This document shows, in pieces, positions 59,986 through 64,000 of a stretch of DNA of 64,000 bases. The translations under genes and the position numbers were made by a program. Origin of the DNA: Pyrobaculum neutrophilum V24Sta (lineage in GTDB: Archaea; Thermoproteota; Thermoprotei; Thermoproteales; Thermoproteaceae); NCBI RefSeq assembly GCF_000019805.1, contig NC_010525.1, positions 1,290,618 through 1,354,617 on the forward strand, read 5' to 3'. The notes beneath the pieces were generated by a model. That model did no database searches. It was not told the DNA's origin and was given only the letters and a program-made list of their open reading frames with translations. Within the stretch, counting starts at the first letter, position 1. The number at the start of each line of letters is the position of its first letter.

Positions 59986-61221
59986 CTATTCTATAGACAG
60001 CACATCTAGCTCGAGAACCTCTAAGTACGTGTTTAAAATCTCAGCCACGCTTGGGGTTGTCCGACCGCCGTCGCCGTGGATGAACTCTTTTACGTAAAGG
60101 CCGCCTTGGCACCTGATGTAGAGCTCAAATACGTGGGGGGATACTAGGCGCCACGCCAGCTCGTAGACCATGCGGGTCCTCCTCTTCCTGGGACTGAGGC
60201 GTTTGATCCTACGTGGGGTGTACTGCAGGATCGTCTTACCCGTAAGCTCGCCGAGTTTAGCCAAGTCGGTCTCGGTAAGCGGATTCTCAGAATAGACAAG
60301 CGCGCGGTAGAGTTTTATGTCGGTTTTAGCCTTATCTTTCAACCTCCTTATCTCCTCCCTTACCGTAAAGCCGCGTGGGATATAGATCACGTCCCCGTCT
60401 TCATATCTCCCGGGTAAACCTCGGTATCTACTTGGATTCTTCACCTCTATAACGAGGGGTCTGCCTGGACCCAACATCCTGGCGTCGCTGTCTTCTCTGC
60501 CGGAGACGTGGATTAGGTGTTCTACGCCGCCGTATAAATCCCGGACGTGCGCCAGCTTCTCCAGCAGTGAGGCTTTGACATCGCCGAATTTTTTTGCCTG
60601 AGAGACTCTTCTGCTCAGCTTGAGGTAGACCCCCTCTATGAGGAGGGGGTTCCTTACCACGTCCACCTTACCGGTCACTAGGTCTATCCTTACCAACACG
60701 TTGGGCCTCTGCTTATCCACCTTCTTACCGGGCAACAGTTTAAGGATCTCCCTCCCTATTCTACGGTTTATTTCGTGCTTGATCGACTCGCCTGTGGAGA
60801 TGAGGAACCTCTTTACCACCTCGGACTCCCTCTCCAGCACCTCCCTAGGTAGAGTTGTCCCAACGGCAAAGGTCTCGAAATCGACGCCGGAGAGTTGAAC
60901 TACGGCGTCTTTGGCGTAGCGCTCGACGGAAGACGTGAGACCGCCACATATGTAGCACTGAGAATCCTCTACGGCTACCCCAACGCTGGCGAGAAACCGC
61001 CGAGTCGGCCTGTGGACGCGGGCTAGGCTCTTTAGATCCCCCGACACGTCTGCCCCCTGCCTATACTCCGTAACGAGCTTCATATGTAGCAATGTCTTAA
61101 TCGCCGATCCCCTTTCTGCGTTCTCCAAGGCGTAGCCCAGTTGGGCGAAGAGTCTTCCGAGGCAGGAGTCGCATAGCGGGTACGCCCTCAATATCTCCAT
61201 AGATCTCTCTAGGACGTCCAC
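59986..61221 (-). CDS. pus10: tRNA pseudouridine synthase Pus10
   Basis: 411 residues, GTG start 24 bases from tttataaat. An N-terminal THUMP-like part with a zinc site (CDSCLGRLFAQLGYA near 17; CYICGG near 88). The catalytic domain has HVSGREDSDARMLGPGRPL near 240 with the catalytic Asp, then VIEVKNPSRYRGLPG and VYSENPLTETDLAKL. Pus10 makes pseudouridine 54 and 55 in archaeal tRNA. The neighbouring TrmY-like gene would methylate position 54. Confidence 0.95.
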   Translation of the reverse strand: MDVLERSMEILRAYPLCDSCLGRLFAQLGYALENAERGSAIKTLLHMKLVTEYRQGADVSGDLKSLARVHRPTRRFLASVGVAVEDSQCYICGGLTSSVERYAKDAVVQLSGVDFETFAVGTTLPREVLERESEVVKRFLISTGESIKHEINRRIGREILKLLPGKKVDKQRPNVLVRIDLVTGKVDVVRNPLLIEGVYLKLSRRVSQAKKFGDVKASLLEKLAHVRDLYGGVEHLIHVSGREDSDARMLGPGRPLVIEVKNPSRYRGLPGRYEDGDVIYIPRGFTVREEIRRLKDKAKTDIKLYRALVYSENPLTETDLAKLGELTGKTILQYTPRRIKRLSPRKRRTRMVYELAWRLVSPHVFELYIRCQGGLYVKEFIHGDGGRTTPSVAEILNTYLEVLELDVLSIE

Positions 61222-61241
61222 AGGCGCCTGTTTAAAGTTCT

Positions 61242-61718
61242 TTATAAATGGAGACCTCGGCGTAGCGCTCTATCCACCTCGATGTTCACTATAACTACTT
61301 GGTGATGAGGCGGGATCTTCTCTAGGCCTAGACCGCACTCGGGCTCCACGTCGTACTCCACAAACTTGAGGATGTAGGTAAAGGGCGTGCGGGGGGCGCA
61401 ACGGCCTCTTCCGGAAGGCCCCAGCGCCATTCCGACCACGAGATCTCCTTGGTCTCTCTTTACCACAACCCCCGGTAGCTTCTCACCCGCGACGGCCTTT
61501 CGGAGAAAGCCAACCGACGACTCCTCGTCGGGGAAAAGCCTCTTTACTCTAGCTCCGATTATCTTAACGGTTTTTCGCTGGTCTACCAGGTGATAGACGG
61601 CCTCGGCGTCTTGTCTCACGCCGTTTGAGATGAGGAGGGCGGCCACCAGGATTTTCGCATATATGTGCGGCTCCTCGTTTATCTTCTGCTGAGTTGTGAT
61701 GACTAGGAAGCGCCTCAC
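61242..61718 (-). CDS. TrmY-like protein, possible tRNA pseudouridine-54 N1-methyltransferase
   Basis: 158 residues, GTG start overlapping the SRP54 stop. MRRFLVIT at the start, LISNGVRQDAEAVYHLV near 33, VKRLFPDEESSVGFLRKAV near 58 and the ending HHQVVIVNIEVDRAL resemble TrmY/DUF358, a SPOUT methyltransferase. The glycine-rich SAM loop is less clear (VGMALGPSGRGRC), and the chain is shorter than the usual 190-200 residues. The neighbour Pus10 makes the substrate pseudouridine. Family assignment is by eye. Confidence 0.6.
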   Translation of the reverse strand: MRRFLVITTQQKINEEPHIYAKILVAALLISNGVRQDAEAVYHLVDQRKTVKIIGARVKRLFPDEESSVGFLRKAVAGEKLPGVVVKRDQGDLVVGMALGPSGRGRCAPRTPFTYILKFVEYDVEPECGLGLEKIPPHHQVVIVNIEVDRALRRGLHL

Positions 61719-63016
61719 CTCGGCATTTTCATCCTGAGTTGTCTCTTGAGCGTTTTCGACATCCTTTTTAGGTTCTCGTACACCGTCAACATCTCTTTGA
61801 CGTCTCTAGGCGTAACGCCTGCGCCTAGGGCTATCCTCCTTATCCTAGAGGCGTTGAGGAGCTCTGGGTTTTTGAGCTCCTCGACGGTCATGGAGCTGAG
61901 GATGGCGCGCCACTTCTTTAGGTTCTTCTGAGAAAGCTCTATCTGCTCCTCCGAGATCTTGGCGGCGAGTCCCCCAGGCAACATCTGGAAGACCTTACTC
62001 AGAGGGCCGAGCTTCAGGAGGCCGTCTATCTGCTTCTTGAAGGTGAGGAGATCTAGCTTGCCGGATTCTATCTCCTGTATCACCTGTTCCTCCTCGAAAA
62101 CCGCCTTTATCCTCTCGACAAGAGCGTCGAGGTCGCCCATCCCTAGGACCCTCGCCACGAACTTCCTCGGGATAAACATCTCTAGCTCGTCTACGTCTTC
62201 GCCCACCCCTATGAACTTGACCTTTGCCCCGGTTTTTGCCACGGCGGCTAAGGCTCCTCCGCCTCTCGCCGTGCTGTCCATCTTAGTGATTATTACGGAG
62301 TGTATAGGGAGGTACCTCATGAACGCCTCAGCTTGCGCCGCCGCCAGCTTACCCACGGTGGCGTCTATTACGAGCACGACCTCGTCGGGAGACACCGCCT
62401 CATATATCGCCTTTACCTCCTGGAGTAGGGCCTCCTCGTTTCTATGGCGCCCCGCAGTATCGACGATCACCACGTCTAGGTTTTTCAAGTTCTGTACCCC
62501 CCGCCGGGCTATCTCCACCGCGTCTTTACCATCCCTTTCTCCGTAGAAGGGGACGCCTATTTTCTCGGCTAGCTGCCTCAGTTGGTCAAAGGCGGCTGGT
62601 CTCACGGTGTCTGTCTCCACGAGACCGACCTTGTACCCCCTCTTTACCAGCAACTTGGCAAGCTTGGCGGCCGTGGTTGTTTTTCCGCTTCCCTCCACGC
62701 CGAGGAGCAGGACGACGTAGGGCTTCTTGGTTGGCTTAAACTCGGGGGGCTGCTCGCCGCCCAAAAGCTTAACCAGCTCCTCGTACAGAACGTAAAGGAG
62801 GTACTCCCTAGGCGGTATACCGGCGGGGGGCTTCTCCTCTTTTATCCGCTTTACTGCCGCGTCGGTAAAAGCCTTTACCATGTCTAGGGGGACGTCTGCC
62901 TTGAGGAGGGCCCTCTGGATCTCTCTCGAGAGGTCTTGTAGAGTTGCCTCGTCTATGTAGCTGACCCCCCTTATCTTTTCGACCAGTTTGCCAAATACCT
63001 CGCTAAGGGCTTTCAC
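61715..63016 (-). CDS. srp54: Signal recognition particle GTPase SRP54
   Basis: 433 residues from the GTG at 63016, 24 bases from gaatttaaacc (63035-63044); the longest frame adds 60 residues of non-homologous sequence over the next intergenic region. N domain SEVFGKLVEKIRGVSYIDEA; G domain with GVEGSGKTTTAAKLAKLL near 105, DTVRPAAFDQL near 140, DTAGRHRNEEALL near 186 and TKMDSTARGGGAL near 247. The M domain has GDLDALVERIKAVFE near 295 and the methionine-rich ending. It binds signal peptides and 7S RNA. Confidence 0.96.
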   Translation of the reverse strand: MKALSEVFGKLVEKIRGVSYIDEATLQDLSREIQRALLKADVPLDMVKAFTDAAVKRIKEEKPPAGIPPREYLLYVLYEELVKLLGGEQPPEFKPTKKPYVVLLLGVEGSGKTTTAAKLAKLLVKRGYKVGLVETDTVRPAAFDQLRQLAEKIGVPFYGERDGKDAVEIARRGVQNLKNLDVVIVDTAGRHRNEEALLQEVKAIYEAVSPDEVVLVIDATVGKLAAAQAEAFMRYLPIHSVIITKMDSTARGGGALAAVAKTGAKVKFIGVGEDVDELEMFIPRKFVARVLGMGDLDALVERIKAVFEEEQVIQEIESGKLDLLTFKKQIDGLLKLGPLSKVFQMLPGGLAAKISEEQIELSQKNLKKWRAILSSMTVEELKNPELLNASRIRRIALGAGVTPRDVKEMLTVYENLKRMSKTLKRQLRMKMPR

Positions 63017-63045
63017 AGGTGAGCCGCCGCGATGGTTTAAATTCC

Positions 63046-63891
63046 TTATGTGGCAGGCGGCGCCTGGGCCTGCTGACCTAAGGTGGCGTACCAGACGTCT
63101 ATCTGCTTCATGAAGTTCTCTAGGCGGTCTAGGACGTATATACCGTAGTGTGGATAGATCTCGAAGACCAGCTTCTGGGGCCTGACGGCGGTCCACCGCA
63201 TCTTCCTGATGAACATGACTCTGAAGACGAAGCCTCTGTACTCCATCAGCTCCAGCTTTATCACGCCGCTTGCCAGATACTCCTCTACGCCGAAGCGGCT
63301 TATCTTGTTTTCGCCCGTCGGTATCTCAGACGTCATTAGGGTGGTTATGTCCTTTAGACGCCTCAGCTGGAACACCAACTCTCTCATGTATTCCCTTACC
63401 CACAGCACGTCCGTGTGCGAGGTTATGATTAGGGGGGCTATGGGGTCGATCACAAGTCTCTTTACGCCGAATTTCTTCACGTATTCCAGGATTATCTTCG
63501 CGATGTCGCGGGGATCCGCGGAGACCTTCTCCTCCTTTGCGTACGTCCTAAAGTGGGTCCTCAGATCTACGAAGATGAGCTTGCTCTGGCTCTCTAGGGC
63601 GTCTAGATCCCAGCCCAGGGATTCCCGCACGCCCCTTTTGACGTCCTCAGAGGGCTCGTCTATGGTGATGTATAGCCCCGGCTCGTCGTACATCTCGGCT
63701 CCCGTTTTTAGGAACTGGAGGCTGAAGATGGTTTTCCCCTGGCCCGCCTCGCCGGCCACGAGGTAGATCTCGCCCTTTCTGAAGCCGCCTTGTAGAAGCT
63801 GGTCGACGTACCAGATGCCCGTGGGGGCTCTGTTGTCGTAGACGGGATAATAGTCCTGGTAGTCATAGCTATACTGCTCCTGATAAGACAT
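63046..63891 (-). CDS. KaiC/RadA-like RecA-fold ATPase
   Basis: 281 residues, ATG 24 bases from taaatatatt (63911-63920). An N-terminal Tyr/Asp-rich tail is followed by TGIWYVDQLLQGGFRKGEIY, Walker A AGEAGQGKTIFSLQFL near 46, Walker B KRLVIDPIAPLIIT near 143, and VRPQKLVFEIYPHYGIYVLD at the end. It is a single-domain KaiC-like ATPase, a large archaeal family with few known functions (signalling, motility, recombination paralogues). It precedes srp54 in the same direction but each has its own promoter-like box. Confidence 0.82.
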   Translation of the reverse strand: MSYQEQYSYDYQDYYPVYDNRAPTGIWYVDQLLQGGFRKGEIYLVAGEAGQGKTIFSLQFLKTGAEMYDEPGLYITIDEPSEDVKRGVRESLGWDLDALESQSKLIFVDLRTHFRTYAKEEKVSADPRDIAKIILEYVKKFGVKRLVIDPIAPLIITSHTDVLWVREYMRELVFQLRRLKDITTLMTSEIPTGENKISRFGVEEYLASGVIKLELMEYRGFVFRVMFIRKMRWTAVRPQKLVFEIYPHYGIYVLDRLENFMKQIDVWYATLGQQAQAPPAT

Positions 63892-63955
63892 ACGCCATCG
63901 GTGGGGGGCGTAAATATATTTGTTTTGTTTACATATCTATACACCTGGCGGCCAC

Positions 63956-63965
63956 CTTAAATAAC
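63956..63965 (+). promoter_or_regulatory. Promoter-like box for a gene beyond the window end
   Basis: The sequence cttaaataac resembles the other TATA boxes here, facing right. No start codon lies at the usual 24-base distance inside the window; a TTG at 63975 is nearer. The box may serve an RNA gene or a protein gene starting after 64000. Confidence 0.35.
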
Positions 63966-64000
63966 CTGTTTACGTTGGTAGAACAAGCCAGCTACCGCGA

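Noticed and set aside
63017-63196. 60-residue N-terminal extension of SRP54
   Set aside because: It crosses the TATA box and is unlike SRP54; the GTG at 63016 gives the normal N domain.

Overview
The window reads as chromosome of a hyperthermophilic archaeon of the Thermoproteales, most likely Pyrobaculum or a close relative. The signs are G+C-rich coding sequence with many GTG and TTG starts, archaeal-type machinery (Rli1/ABCE1, SRP54, Lhr helicase, Pus10, archaeal DtdA, archaeal phosphoglycerate mutase, uL6), a tRNA-Ile interrupted by two introns with one in the T stem, and TATA-like boxes centred about 24-26 bases upstream of start codons, so that many genes look leaderless. I used that spacing to choose several starts. 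The assignment rests on recalled family features; no search was run.

Layout. 1-12.7 kb: the end of an MMPL-type exporter, a small HAD/zinc-ribbon/tRNA-thiolase cluster, an ACT protein, ValRS, an MrfA-like helicase with an MFS carrier and an adenosine-specific kinase, a Fur-type regulator, and a flavin amine/amino-acid dehydrogenase. 12.7-19.7 kb: sucC-sucD, an aminotransferase overlapping threonine ammonia-lyase, then AlaX overlapping a cation/proton antiporter. 19.7-26.4 kb: conserved unknowns, an HD protein, cutA-apgM, MptE-like, DtdA and an M20 peptidase. 26.4-30.5 kb: a Tat-exported SagB-type flavoprotein divergent from a small putative haem membrane protein plus a methyltransferase, followed by a block of unknown genes.

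30.5-37 kb is the accessory region. It holds a frameshifted tnpB with a terminal hairpin, and then a segment of about 4.2 kb bounded by long inverted repeats built from a recurring 16-17 bp unit (CTGGGTTATAGAYGGCG and variants). Inside are one unfamiliar small protein and a tandem array of one full-length gene plus at least four broken copies of an unrecognised protein family. Just outside the right repeat is a promoter-bearing 5' fragment of an exosome rrp41 gene. I consider this the best candidate for something undescribed.

37.6-64 kb returns to core genome: TRIC-like channel, 2H phosphoesterase and Rli1; a glycosyltransferase; an RHH regulator; a GlmU-like beta-helix protein; Lhr; a four-CBS protein; an ITPase-PDO pair; malate dehydrogenase; CoA-disulfide reductase/NADH oxidase; thioredoxin; UbiA; MFS; uL6; tRNA-Ile and tRNA-Leu; gamma-glutamyltransferase; guaA; pus10; a TrmY-like gene; srp54; and a KaiC-like ATPase. 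Translation and tRNA quality control recur through the window (ValRS, TtuA-like, AlaX, DtdA, Pus10, TrmY-like, Rli1, SRP54, uL6). A redox group (PDO, thioredoxin, disulfide reductase, malate dehydrogenase) sits at 49.8-53.7 kb.
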